DNA from: JAVVHH01 sp963835135
Lineage (GTDB): Bacteria > Pseudomonadota > Alphaproteobacteria > Acetobacterales > Acetobacteraceae
DNA length: 64,000 nucleotides
Direction: 5' to 3'
Assembly (NCBI GenBank): GCA_963835135.1
Contig: CAWIEF010000003.1
Location: 1,054,001-1,118,000, forward strand
How positions within the stretch are numbered: the first letter of the stretch is position 1; every line of letters begins with the position of its first letter. Below, piece after piece: positions 52,031 to 61,126 of this stretch. A program made the position numbers and the translations under genes. The notes beneath the pieces were generated by a model. It did no database searches. It was given only the letters and a program-made list of their open reading frames with translations, and had not been told where the DNA came from.

Positions 52031-53448
52031 GGCTGCAATGGCCACGGGTTGCCCTGCTCCGGCACGATCCGTCGCGGCAGACCGCGCGCGACGTCGTCCA
52101 GCCGGCGGATCTGCTCGACATGGCCCCCCAGCGCCACATATTGCTCGAGGGGCAGGCTGAACTCCACGGGCGCGACCAGCGCGGGCGTCGGCACCGAGCC
52201 GAACGCACCCTCCGGCAACCGGGTGACGTCAACCATGAAGGTGATGCCACCGCCGGGCCATACATAGGTCGGCGCGCCGCCGCAGGTCACGCGCGTGACC
52301 GCGTCCTTGACCGACCAGGTCAGCCGCACCGGGTTGTCGGTGACGCCGGAGCGCAACGACCCGCCAGCCCCGCCCATGAACAGCACGCTCGTCAGCGCCG
52401 GCTCGCAGTTCTCGCGGATGCGCGCGGCCACCGCCTCGAGCGCCGTGGGCATCGGCGCGGCCACCGGGCGCAAGGCCTGGTCCAGCACGTAGTAGGCGGC
52501 GTGTTCGCCGGTGGTGGAGACCATGAACAGCGTCAGGCCCGGCCGCGCGCCGCGGGCCGGCTCGAACCGCTCGATGATGGCCAGCGGATCGGTCAGATCG
52601 GTGCCTCCCCAGCCAGTGCCGGGGTTGGCGACGTTGAAATACCGCCCCGGCGTCGAGCGCCGGCCGCGCAGGCGGATGCCGGTGTCCGGCCAGCCGATCA
52701 CCTTGCCGGCCTGGTGCTCCGAAATGACGCCGGTGATGTGGTCGTCCACCACCACGACCTCGTCGGCCAGACCCAGCCATTGCTGGGCAAACATGCCGAT
52801 CGTGGCCGACCCGCAGCCGACCCGCATCCGCACCTCGCGGACGCCGTCGATCACCGGCGCTTGCCCGGCCGCGACCGTCAGCGCCGCGCCGCCGTCGATG
52901 GTGAGCTCGACCGGCTTGCGGTTGCACAGATCGAGCAGCGTGTCGCAGGTGATCTTGCCTTCGCGCTTGGAGCCGCCGGTCAGGTGGTGCACGCCGCCCA
53001 GCGAGAGCATCTGCGACCCATATTCCCCGGTGGTGACATGCCCGACCGCCTCACCCCCGGCCCGCACCGCGGCACCCTCGGGGCCCAGGAAGCGATCGGT
53101 GTCGATCTTCACCTTGACCCCGCAGTAACTGAAGATGCCCTCGGTCACGACGGTGACCATGTCCACTCCGTTCACCTCGCTCGCCACGATGAACGGCGCA
53201 GGCTTGTAGTCCGGATAGGTGGTGCCCGCGCCGATCGCGGTGACGAACGTGGTGCTCCCGCTCTCGTCGCCGTCGAGGAACGCGACCAGCTCGGTGCCGC
53301 CCTCCATTGCGCGCCCGAGCAGCACGTGCGGGTCGACCCGCACCAGATCCCCGGCCACGTTCGCATACCGGTCGCAGGCGCCCGTCAGGCCGTCGGCGAT
53401 GAAGCACAGCACGGGGCAAGCATCGCAGCGGATCTTGTCGGCTGCCAC
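52027..53448 (-). CDS. hnr: 6-hydroxynicotinate reductase homologue
   Basis: A 473-residue iron-sulfur flavoprotein-like reductase. The N-terminal cysteines in IRCDACPVLCFIADGLTGACDRY form a ferredoxin-like cluster site, and MRVGCGSATIGMF and VVVVDDHITGVISEHQAGK belong to the body of the family. The founding enzyme reduces 6-hydroxynicotinate to 1,4,5,6-tetrahydro-6-oxonicotinate in nicotinate breakdown. The start is GTG 53448, two bases after the LivF stop. The Mo hydroxylase genes at the head of the same run would make 6-hydroxynicotinate from nicotinate, so the two steps fit in sequence. A related heterocycle cannot be excluded. Confidence 0.85.
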   Translation of the reverse strand: MAADKIRCDACPVLCFIADGLTGACDRYANVAGDLVRVDPHVLLGRAMEGGTELVAFLDGDESGSTTFVTAIGAGTTYPDYKPAPFIVASEVNGVDMVTVVTEGIFSYCGVKVKIDTDRFLGPEGAAVRAGGEAVGHVTTGEYGSQMLSLGGVHHLTGGSKREGKITCDTLLDLCNRKPVELTIDGGAALTVAAGQAPVIDGVREVRMRVGCGSATIGMFAQQWLGLADEVVVVDDHITGVISEHQAGKVIGWPDTGIRLRGRRSTPGRYFNVANPGTGWGGTDLTDPLAIIERFEPARGARPGLTLFMVSTTGEHAAYYVLDQALRPVAAPMPTALEAVAARIRENCEPALTSVLFMGGAGGSLRSGVTDNPVRLTWSVKDAVTRVTCGGAPTYVWPGGGITFMVDVTRLPEGAFGSVPTPALVAPVEFSLPLEQYVALGGHVEQIRRLDDVARGLPRRIVPEQGNPWPLQP

Positions 53449-53449
53449 C

Positions 53450-54148
53450 CTATACCGCCAGGTAGCGCCGCTGCGCATCCAGATCCGCCGTCAGCGCGGC
53501 CGACGTTCCGGACCAGACCACCCGGCCCCGCTCCAGCACCACCGCATCGTCGCCGACCAGGCGCGCGAAGTGCAGGTTCTGTTCGGCCAGCAGCATCGTC
53601 GTCCCCTCCCGCTTGAGCAGCAGCAGCGTGTCGGCCAGTTGCTCGACGATCAGCGGCGAGAGCCCCTCGCTCGGCTCGTCCAGCAGCAGCAGCCTGGGAT
53701 TGCCCATCAGCGTGCGCGCGATCGCCAGCATCTGTTGCTCGCCCCCGCTCATGCGGCCGGCCGAGCGGTGCCGCATCTCGGCCAGGTTGGGGAACAGCGC
53801 GAACAGCCGCTCCGGCGTCCACGCCGCGCCCGTCACCGCGCCGCGGGTGCCGACCGAGAGGTTCTCCATGACGGTCAGGTCGGTGAAGATGCGGCGCTCT
53901 TCCGGCACATAGCCCATCCCGCGCCGCGCGATCCGATACGGCTCCTCGCCCGCCACGTCATGACCGAGGAAGCGGACCGCCCCGCCCGCCGGCCGCACCA
54001 GTCCGATCAGCGACTTGACCGTCGTGCTCTTGCCCGCGCCGTTGCGGCCCAGCAAAAGGCACACCGTCCCCTGCGTCACCGCCAGCGACACCTCCTGCAA
54101 CACCAGCGCCTGGCCATAGCGCGCCTTCAGTCCCACGACCTCGAGCAT
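53450..54148 (-). CDS. livF: Branched-chain-type ABC transporter ATPase LivF
   Basis: A 232-residue ATPase with Walker A GRNGAGKSTT, signature MSGGEQQMLAIARTL, Walker B LLLLDEPSEGLSPLIVEQL and switch region LLLAEQNLHFA, matching LivF. GMGYVPEERRIFTDLTVMENL is another LivF mark. It forms a heterodimer with LivG on the fused permease. The ATG shares one base with the LivG stop. In this setting the transporter probably imports the heterocyclic substrate rather than an amino acid. Confidence 0.93.
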   Translation of the reverse strand: MLEVVGLKARYGQALVLQEVSLAVTQGTVCLLLGRNGAGKSTTVKSLIGLVRPAGGAVRFLGHDVAGEEPYRIARRGMGYVPEERRIFTDLTVMENLSVGTRGAVTGAAWTPERLFALFPNLAEMRHRSAGRMSGGEQQMLAIARTLMGNPRLLLLDEPSEGLSPLIVEQLADTLLLLKREGTTMLLAEQNLHFARLVGDDAVVLERGRVVWSGTSAALTADLDAQRRYLAV

Positions 54149-54909
54149 CAGGCCGCCCCCATGACCCGGCCGCCGCCCAGATAGATCTCCTGCACGAGCG
54201 GATCGGCCCGGATTGCGGCGGCGTCGCCCTCGGCGACCAGCCGGCCCCGGTTGAGCACCAGAATGCGGTCGGCAGTGCCGAACACGACATCCATGTCGTG
54301 TTCGGTGAACAGCACCGCCAGCCCCTGCCCGCTCGCCAACTGCCGCACTGTCGCCATCAACGCCGTCCGTTCCGCCTCCGCCATGCCCGCCGTCGGTTCA
54401 TCCATCAGCAGCAGGCGCGGCTCGTGGGCGAGTGCCATCGCCAGTTCGAGGCGCTTGAGGTCGCCATAGGCGAGTGTCCCGGCGGCATTGTCCGCCCGGC
54501 GATCCAGACCGACCAGCGCCAGCACCCGATCGGCCGCCTCCGCCGCGTGCGACCCGGCGCTGCGCCAAAAGCGCCAGACCTGCCGCCGATGCGCGAGCAA
54601 CGCCGTCTGCACGTTCTCCCGCAACGTCATCGAGGCGAAGGTCTCGGTAATCTGGAAGGTGCGCCCTACCCCGAGGCGGCAGAGGTCGCGGGGCCTGGCG
54701 CCGGTGACCACGCGCTCGCCGAGGCTGACTTCGCCCGCGTCGGGCCGCACCTGGCCGCCGATCATGTTGAACGTGGTGGACTTGCCGGCGCCGTTAGGGC
54801 CGATCAGCGCCAGCATCTCGGACGGCTCGACTTGGAACGACACGTCGTCCACCGCCCGGACGCCGCCCCAGCGCTTGCTCAGCCCGGACACCGTCAGCGC
54901 CGGGCTCAT
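54148..54909 (-). CDS. livG: Branched-chain-type ABC transporter ATPase LivG
   Basis: A 253-residue ATPase. Walker A is GPNGAGKSTTFNMI, followed by GVGRTFQITETFASMTLRENV, the degenerate signature TLAYGDLKRLELAMAL, Walker B LLLMDEPTAGMAEAE and FTEHDMDVVF with the switch His; the C-terminal VQEIYLGGG is typical of LivG. The ATG at 54909 overlaps the permease stop (ATGA). It pairs with LivF. Confidence 0.93.
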   Translation of the reverse strand: MSPALTVSGLSKRWGGVRAVDDVSFQVEPSEMLALIGPNGAGKSTTFNMIGGQVRPDAGEVSLGERVVTGARPRDLCRLGVGRTFQITETFASMTLRENVQTALLAHRRQVWRFWRSAGSHAAEAADRVLALVGLDRRADNAAGTLAYGDLKRLELAMALAHEPRLLLMDEPTAGMAEAERTALMATVRQLASGQGLAVLFTEHDMDVVFGTADRILVLNRGRLVAEGDAAAIRADPLVQEIYLGGGRVMGAA

Positions 54910-56741
54910 GTCGCCCTGCGGCGGGCGAACAACAGTTGCGCCGATCCCGCGATCCCCTGCGGGAACGCCAGCACGAGGACCACGATCGCCGCACCCAGGA
55001 ACAGCCGCCAGAGATCGGTCGCCTGCAGCAACAGATCGTACAGGCTGGTATAGGCCAGCGCGCCGACGATCGGCCCAGCCATCGTCTGCAGCCCACCCAG
55101 CAGCACCATCAGCAACGCATCCACCGAGCGCGGGATGTCGGCGTAGGAGGGGAACACACCCCCTTTGGCAAAGGCGAACAGCCCGCCCGCCAGCCCCGCC
55201 CCAGCGCCCGCCAGCGCGAACGCGGCCACCCGGAGTTGGAACGGCGACAGCCCGACCGCCGCCGCCCGCAGCGGCGAGTCCCGCGCGCCGCGCAGCGCGT
55301 AGCCGAACGGCGCGAACAACGCACGCCGCAGCAGCATCGTGCCCCCCAAGCAGATGCCGAGCGTCAGCCAATAGAACGCGACCGGCCCGCTTGCCCAATG
55401 GGCCGGCCAGATATTGAGAAGCCCGTTGTCACCCCCCGTCAGCCCGACCCACTGGAACGCCACCGCCCAAACGATCTGCGCGAAGGCCAGCGTCAGCATC
55501 GCCAGGTACACGCCCGAGAGATTGGCCACGAAGGCGCCGAGCGCGGCTGCCACGAGCGCGGCCACCAGCATGGCGCCGGCCAAGCTCGCCAGCATCGGGC
55601 TGCCGGCCCGCGCCGTCAGCGCCGCGGCATAGGCGCCGATGCCGAAGAAGGCCGCGTGCCCGAAGCTGGGGATCCCGCCCGGCCCCATCATGGCGTGCAG
55701 GCTGGCCGCGAACAGGATCGCGATCGCCGCCTCCGTCAACACTGAGAGCCCGTACGGTCCAACGACCAGCGGCGCCAGCACGCCCGCAAGCAGCGCGGCC
55801 GCAGCCAACCCCCGCGCGGACCTGGAACTCCGGCCGATCAGCGCCGCCGCCGCCGCCGCGCGACCTTCGTCGATGGGCCGCCCGAGCAGGCCGTTCGGCC
55901 GCACCGCCAGCACCAGCGCCATCACCGCAAACGCCAGCACCAGCGTCGCCTGCGGGATCAGCACGATGCCGAATGCCTGCAACTCGCCGATCAGAACCGC
56001 CGCCAGATACGCGCCCGTCACGCTGCCGAGGCCGCCGATCACGACCACGACGAACGCATCGGTGATCGCCCCGAGATCCATCTGCAGATTGGCCGACCGG
56101 TCCGGCAGCGCCAGCGCACCACCCAACCCGGCCAGCGCCGCCCCCAGCGCGAACACCGTGGTGAACAGAGTTCGCTGGTCCACCCCCAACGCGCCCACCA
56201 TCTCGCGATCCTGCGTCGCCGCCCGCACCAGCGTCCCCCAGCGGGTGCGCGAGAACAGCAGCCATAGCAGCAGCAGGACGAGCGGCCCGGCCGCGATCAG
56301 CGCCAAGTCGTAGATCGGGAACAGGCTGCCATCGAGCCGCACCGCCCCGCGCATCCAGGCCGAGCGCTGCAGCGAGTGGTCCTCCGGCCCCCACACCCGC
56401 TGGCACATCTCCTCGATGATGAGCAGCGCGCCGAAGGTGGCGAGCAACTGGAACAGGCTCGGCGCGCGGTAGATGCGGCGCAGCAGCGTCATCTCCATCA
56501 CCGCGCCCAACACCCCGACCGCCGCCGCCGTGGCCAGCGCGCCGACGGCGAAGAACGCGATCCCCGGCGGCAACGCCGACAGGACCGTCCAGCCGATATA
56601 CGCGCCCAGCATGTAGAGCCCGCCATGAGCGAAGTTGACCACCCGCGTGACGCCGAAAATCACCGTCAGCCCGGCCGAGAGCAGGAACAGCGAACTCGCC
56701 CCCGCGAGCCCGGTCAGCGCCTGCAGGAGGACGAACGACAT
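54906..56741 (-). CDS. Fused LivH-LivM permease of a branched-chain-type ABC transporter
   Basis: A 611-residue inner-membrane protein joining the two permeases that are usually separate. Residues 1-290 correspond to LivH (LTVIFGVTRVVNFAHGGLYMLGAY, TRWGTLVRAATQDREMVGALGVD, and GGLGSVTGAYLAAVLIGEL), and about 320-611 to LivM (IAILFAASLHAMMGPGGIPSFGHAAFFGIGAY, ALRGARDSPLRAAAVG and VLLGGLQTMAGPIVGAL). The join lies in a short Ala/Arg-rich linker around 290-310. It starts 4 bases after the binding-protein stop and overlaps LivG by 4 bases. Confidence 0.92.
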   Translation of the reverse strand: MSFVLLQALTGLAGASSLFLLSAGLTVIFGVTRVVNFAHGGLYMLGAYIGWTVLSALPPGIAFFAVGALATAAAVGVLGAVMEMTLLRRIYRAPSLFQLLATFGALLIIEEMCQRVWGPEDHSLQRSAWMRGAVRLDGSLFPIYDLALIAAGPLVLLLLWLLFSRTRWGTLVRAATQDREMVGALGVDQRTLFTTVFALGAALAGLGGALALPDRSANLQMDLGAITDAFVVVVIGGLGSVTGAYLAAVLIGELQAFGIVLIPQATLVLAFAVMALVLAVRPNGLLGRPIDEGRAAAAAALIGRSSRSARGLAAAALLAGVLAPLVVGPYGLSVLTEAAIAILFAASLHAMMGPGGIPSFGHAAFFGIGAYAAALTARAGSPMLASLAGAMLVAALVAAALGAFVANLSGVYLAMLTLAFAQIVWAVAFQWVGLTGGDNGLLNIWPAHWASGPVAFYWLTLGICLGGTMLLRRALFAPFGYALRGARDSPLRAAAVGLSPFQLRVAAFALAGAGAGLAGGLFAFAKGGVFPSYADIPRSVDALLMVLLGGLQTMAGPIVGALAYTSLYDLLLQATDLWRLFLGAAIVVLVLAFPQGIAGSAQLLFARRRAT

Positions 56742-56745
56742 ACCG

Positions 56746-57957
56746 CTATTTGGCGGGCCTCAGCTTCTCGACGAACGCGTCCGGCGGCATCACCGACGCG
56801 CCGTCGACATAGCGCCAGTCCACCATCGTTCCCTTGCCGTCCCGCAGCGCCAGCTTGCCGACGAAGGCGCCCATCGTCGATTGATGGTCGATCGCGCGGT
56901 ACGCCGCCGGGCCGATCGGCGTCTCGAACGACACGCCCGTGAAGCCATTGACCAAGGCCGCCGTCTCCAGCGTTCCCGCCTTGGCGATGCCGGCTGCGAT
57001 CGACTTGATCAGCGCGTAACCGACCACCGAGCCCATACGCGGCAGCTCCTTGAACCGTGTCTGATACCCCTCGATGAACGCGACGTTGGCCGGCTGCTTG
57101 TCCTGCTCGACCGGATAGCCGGTCACGATCCAGCCCTCCGGCGTATCTGCGCCGAGCGGCGCCAGGTATTCCGGCTCGCCCGTCAACAGCGAAACGACCG
57201 GCGTGTTCGGGAACAGCCCGCGCGTGTTGCCCTGGCGCACCAGATTGGTGACGTCCGGCCCGAACGTCACGTTGAACAGCGCGTCCGGCTTGGCCTGCTG
57301 CAGCGCCCCCACCGTCGCGCCCGCATCGATCTTGCCGAGCGCCGGCCATTGCTCGGCGACGAACTCGACGCCGGGCTGCTTCTCGGCGAGCAATTGCTTG
57401 AACCATTTGACGGCGGACTGCCCGTATTCGTAGTTCGGCGCCACGGTCGCCCATCGTTTTGCGCCCAGCTTCACCGCGTCCGGGATCAGCATGGCGACCT
57501 GCATGTAGGTCGACGGGCGCAGCCGGAAGCAGGTCGGGTTGCCGCTCTCCCACACGAGCGCGTCCGCCAGCGGCTCGCCACCCACGTAGAGCTTGCCGGC
57601 GTGCGCGGCGAACTCCGACAAAGCCAGCCCGATGTTCGACAGGAAGCCGCCCGCCAGCAGATCTACCTTCTCGCTGTTGACCAGTTCGCCCGCGAACCGG
57701 ATCGCGTCCGCCGGCTTGCCCGCATCGTCGCGCGAGATGATGTCCAACGTGCGCCCCAACACCCCGCCCGCCGCGTTGATCTCTTCGGCCGCCATCTGCC
57801 AGCCGTTGCGATACGGCAGCGTGAACGCCGGCACCGCGCTGTAGCTGTTGATCTCGCCGATCCGGATCGGCGCTTCGCCGGCCGCGCGGACGATGCTTGG
57901 AGCCGCGAGCAGCGAGGCGGAGCCGGCCAATACGGCGCGGCGGGTGGTGGTGACCAT
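56746..57957 (-). CDS. ABC transporter substrate-binding protein, LivK-like (family 6)
   Basis: A 403-residue binding protein with an exported N-terminus that has twin arginines (TTRRAVLAGSASLLAAPSIVRA), so Tat or Sec export is possible. The Leu/Ile/Val-binding fold is marked by IRIGEINSYSAVPAFTLPYRNGWQMAAEEINAAGGVLGR, with a DDAG segment, and GGFLSNIGLALSEFAA. In amino-acid binders the early pocket motif differs, so an aromatic acid or another non-amino-acid ligand is likely; this group commonly binds aromatic acids. The gene is the transporter's first and follows the MarR gene by 12 bases. Confidence 0.88.
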   Translation of the reverse strand: MVTTTRRAVLAGSASLLAAPSIVRAAGEAPIRIGEINSYSAVPAFTLPYRNGWQMAAEEINAAGGVLGRTLDIISRDDAGKPADAIRFAGELVNSEKVDLLAGGFLSNIGLALSEFAAHAGKLYVGGEPLADALVWESGNPTCFRLRPSTYMQVAMLIPDAVKLGAKRWATVAPNYEYGQSAVKWFKQLLAEKQPGVEFVAEQWPALGKIDAGATVGALQQAKPDALFNVTFGPDVTNLVRQGNTRGLFPNTPVVSLLTGEPEYLAPLGADTPEGWIVTGYPVEQDKQPANVAFIEGYQTRFKELPRMGSVVGYALIKSIAAGIAKAGTLETAALVNGFTGVSFETPIGPAAYRAIDHQSTMGAFVGKLALRDGKGTMVDWRYVDGASVMPPDAFVEKLRPAK

Positions 57958-57969
57958 GCGTCTAACCCT

Positions 57970-58386
57970 TCATCGTAAGGCGTTCAGCAACGATAGCAGC
58001 GTCTTCCGCTCCGCCTCGGCGAGCGGCGCCAGCGTAGACTCCGTAACCCGGCGCGCGCATGGTATCGCATCTGCAACGACGCGCCTGCCCGCGTCCGTCA
58101 GAGACAACACGTGCAGGCGCGCATCATGCCCGTCCGGCCGGCCTGCGACCAGGCCGCGCCGGGTCAAACGATCGACAACGCCCTTGATGGTCGGATTGTC
58201 CATCGCCGTCAGCCGGCCGAGCTGGTTCTGCGAGCAGGAGCCTTGCTCGCGCAGCTTCAGCAGCGCGGAGAATTGCTGGGGCGTCAGCGCGTGGCACATC
58301 GTGGCGGTGAATAGCGCCAGGTGCCGCTGCGTCACCTGCCGCAGGATGAAGCCGACATTCTCCTCGAGCACGTAGCCGGCGCTCAT
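57970..58386 (-). CDS. MarR-family transcriptional regulator
   Basis: A 138-residue winged-helix regulator: LTPQQFSALLKLREQGSCSQNQLGRLTAMDNPTIKGVVDRLTRRGLVAGRPDGHDARLHVLSLT is the HTH-wing unit with the Asp-x-Arg wing tip. It overlaps the iron-sulfur subunit by ATGA and therefore lies within the operon, between enzyme and transporter genes. MarR proteins such as NicR of Pseudomonas sense 6-hydroxynicotinate; by analogy it may repress this run until substrate arrives. That analogy rests on family and context only. Confidence 0.9.
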   Translation of the reverse strand: MSAGYVLEENVGFILRQVTQRHLALFTATMCHALTPQQFSALLKLREQGSCSQNQLGRLTAMDNPTIKGVVDRLTRRGLVAGRPDGHDARLHVLSLTDAGRRVVADAIPCARRVTESTLAPLAEAERKTLLSLLNALR

Positions 58387-58823
58387 GCCGCGTCCCGCGC
58401 CGCCAGCACGGCGGCGATGATGCCGGCATAGCCGGTGCAGCGGCACAGGTTGGCCGAGAGCGCGTCGATGATCGCCCCGTCCGAGGCGGCCGGGTCGCGT
58501 TCGAGCACCGCCGTGGCCAGCATCAGGAACCCCGGGGTGCAGAAGCCGCACTGCAGCCCATGATGCGCCATGAACGCTTCCTGTAGCGCGCTGCCGCCCA
58601 ATCCCTCCACGGTGCGAAGCTCCGTCCCCTCCGCCTGCACCGCGAACACCAGGCAAGCGCGCACCGGCGCTCCATCCATGATGACCGTGCAGGCGCCGCA
58701 CACGCCATGCTCGCAGCCGGCATGCGTGCCGGTCAGCCCGCAATCCTGGCGCAGCGCATCGACCAGCGTCCGCCGCGGCTCGACCTCCACCTCATACGGG
58801 ATGCCGTTGACGCTCAGGCGCAT
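58383..58823 (-). CDS. Molybdenum hydroxylase small subunit, two [2Fe-2S] clusters
   Basis: A 146-residue subunit of the xanthine dehydrogenase / nicotinate hydroxylase family. The plant-ferredoxin-like cluster is bound in GCEHGVCGACTVIMDGAPVRAC and the second in QCGFCTPGFLM with CRCTGY. The N-terminus LSVNGIPYEVEVEP is standard. It passes electrons from the Mo centre to FAD. The gene overlaps the large subunit by 10 bases and the MarR gene by 4. Confidence 0.94.
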   Translation of the reverse strand: MRLSVNGIPYEVEVEPRRTLVDALRQDCGLTGTHAGCEHGVCGACTVIMDGAPVRACLVFAVQAEGTELRTVEGLGGSALQEAFMAHHGLQCGFCTPGFLMLATAVLERDPAASDGAIIDALSANLCRCTGYAGIIAAVLAARDAA

Positions 58824-61126
58824 GACCGTGCCTCGGCGAGCGCGGCATGGATGCGCAGCGGCGTGGCCGGGATCGCGTCGATCTTCGCGCCGAGCGGCGA
58901 CAATGCGTCGTTGATGGCGTTCAGGATCGCGGCCGGCGCGCCGATCGTGCCGCCCTCGCCGAGCCCCTTCGCGCCCGTGACGGTCGCGCTGCTGATGGTC
59001 TCCAGATGATGGATCTCGATCGGCGGGATCTCGCGGCAGGTCGGCAGCAGGTAGTCGGCGAAGGTCGTCGTCAGGATGTCGCCGGTGTCGGCGTAGACGA
59101 TCTCCTCATACAATGCGTTGGCGATCCCCTGCGCGACCCCGCCGCGGATCTGGCCCTCGGCGATCATCGGGTTGATCAGCCGCCCCGCATCCTCGGCCAC
59201 GATGTAGCGCTCGATCCTGACGGCGCAGGTCTCGCAATCCACCTCGAGCAGCGCGACATGGCACGCGTTGGAGAAGGTGCCGGCGGGGTCGTAGGTCGCG
59301 GTCTCGGACAGGCCGGGGGTCAGGCCCGGAAATCGGTGCGCCTGGTGATAGGACGCCCGAGCCAAAGCGGCGACCGGCATCGTCCGGTCGGTGCCGGCGA
59401 CCCGGGCCACATTGTCGCCGATCTCGATATCGGCCGGGTCGGCCTCCAGCAAGCCGCCCGCGATCACGCCCAGCTTGGCCCGCAGCGCCCGCCCGGCGAA
59501 GGTCAGCGCCCCGCCCGAGAGCACCAGCGAGCGGCTTGCGAACGTGCCGAACCCATACGGCGTCCGGTCGGTGTCGCCATGCACGACGCGGACCTGTTCC
59601 GGCGTCACCCCGAGCGCATCGGCGACGATCTGTGCCAGCGTCGTCGCCAGCCCCTGCCCGTGCGGCGACGCGCCGATCCGAGCCTCGACGGAACCGGATG
59701 GATCGATCGACAGCTCGACCGTCTCCCACCCGGGTGTGACCGCCATTCCCCGCGCCGCGAAGGCCGGCGTGCCATACCCGGTGCGCTCGCAGAAGGCGGC
59801 GATCCCAAGGCCGAAGTAGCGGCTCTGCTGCCGCAACGCCGCCTGCCGGGCGCGGAACGCCGGCACATCGGCCGCCTCCAGCGCCATCTCCAGCGTCTGC
59901 CGATAGCTGCCCTCGTCATAAACCAGCCCCGTCGGGCTCGTATGCGGGAACCGCGTGATCAGGTTTCGGCGGCGGATGTCGGCCGGGTCGAGGCCGAGCG
60001 CGGCGGCAGCCTTGTCCATCAGCCGCTCCATCGCCAACGTGATCGCCGGCCGGGCGACGCCACGATAGGGCGCGCTGCAGCATGTATTGGTCACGACCCC
60101 GCGGGCGCGACAGGCATAGGCGGCGAACTCGTAGGGACCCGGCAACTCCGCCAGCGACATCAGCGGCTCCACCGCCGCCGTGTTCGGATAGGGCGCGTAG
60201 GCCCCGACATTGGCGATCACGTCTGCGTCCAGCGAGAGCAGCCGCCCATCCGTACCGAACCCGCCCTCGAGCGCGATCGCAATGTCGCGGCTATGGAAGC
60301 TCGCCATCAGGTTCTCGCGCCGGTCCTCCACCCAGGCCAGCGTCGTGCGCAGCCGCCGCGCCAGCCAGACCAGGACGACGAACTCCGGCGCCAGCGACAT
60401 CTTCTGCCCGAACCCGCCGCCCACGTCGGGCGCGATCACCCGCAGCTCGACCTCCGGCATCCCAAGCACGTCGGCGATCGCGGTGCGCATCAGATGCGGC
60501 GTCTGCGTCGTGCAGGTCAGCGTCACCCGGCCGCTCGTGCGGTCGAACGCCGCATGCGCCGCCCGCGGTTCGATCGGGCTCGCATTCTGCCGGTGCGAGC
60601 GGATGTCGCTGCGGACGAGGATCGCGGCCTCGGGCGAGCCCCCCGCCGCGAACCTCGTGTCGATCACCAGGTTGCCCGGCGCATCCTCCCGCACGCGCGG
60701 CGCGCCTGCCTCCAGCGCCGCCCCTGCCTCCGTCACCGCGGCGCTCATGTCGATGTCGAGCACGACCTGCTCTGCGACATCCTCCGCTGCTTCGGCGGTG
60801 GGCGCGACGACCACGGCGATGGGTTCGCCGCAGTAACGCACCACGTCTTGCGCCAGCACCGTCTGGCTGATCGGCACGTAGCCGAACCTGTCGATCATGG
60901 GCCGCAACGGCCCCACGCCGGCGAGGTCCGCCATCGTGAACATCGTCGCCCCGGGCGGTGGCGTGATGGTCCGGATCCGGCCTGCCGCCACCGGACTGCG
61001 CACGAACCGCACGGCGTGCGCCGCCGGCACATCGGCCGTGAAGCTGCCCGCTCCGGCGACCAGCGCCGCATCCTCCTTCCGCCGGATCGCCCGGCCGACC
61101 CAGTGTTCGTTTCCCTGCAGTGTCAC
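58814..61126 (-). CDS. Molybdenum hydroxylase large (molybdopterin) subunit
   Basis: A 770-residue Mo-binding subunit. The family's first domain runs about 1-120 (HWVGRAIRRKEDAALVAGAGSFTADV). Cofactor and substrate contacts are visible in DVGGGFGQKMSLAPEF, APYRGVARP, GSVEARIGASPHGQGLATTLAQI and EGQIRGGVAQGIANALYEE, with the catalytic Glu in KGLGEGGTIG near the C-terminus. Substrate is probably an N-heterocycle such as nicotinate, hydroxylated with water-derived oxygen. The start is GTG 61126, overlapping the FAD-subunit stop as GTGA; further upstream sequence in frame is not coding. Confidence 0.92.
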   Translation of the reverse strand: MTLQGNEHWVGRAIRRKEDAALVAGAGSFTADVPAAHAVRFVRSPVAAGRIRTITPPPGATMFTMADLAGVGPLRPMIDRFGYVPISQTVLAQDVVRYCGEPIAVVVAPTAEAAEDVAEQVVLDIDMSAAVTEAGAALEAGAPRVREDAPGNLVIDTRFAAGGSPEAAILVRSDIRSHRQNASPIEPRAAHAAFDRTSGRVTLTCTTQTPHLMRTAIADVLGMPEVELRVIAPDVGGGFGQKMSLAPEFVVLVWLARRLRTTLAWVEDRRENLMASFHSRDIAIALEGGFGTDGRLLSLDADVIANVGAYAPYPNTAAVEPLMSLAELPGPYEFAAYACRARGVVTNTCCSAPYRGVARPAITLAMERLMDKAAAALGLDPADIRRRNLITRFPHTSPTGLVYDEGSYRQTLEMALEAADVPAFRARQAALRQQSRYFGLGIAAFCERTGYGTPAFAARGMAVTPGWETVELSIDPSGSVEARIGASPHGQGLATTLAQIVADALGVTPEQVRVVHGDTDRTPYGFGTFASRSLVLSGGALTFAGRALRAKLGVIAGGLLEADPADIEIGDNVARVAGTDRTMPVAALARASYHQAHRFPGLTPGLSETATYDPAGTFSNACHVALLEVDCETCAVRIERYIVAEDAGRLINPMIAEGQIRGGVAQGIANALYEEIVYADTGDILTTTFADYLLPTCREIPPIEIHHLETISSATVTGAKGLGEGGTIGAPAAILNAINDALSPLGAKIDAIPATPLRIHAALAEARSCA

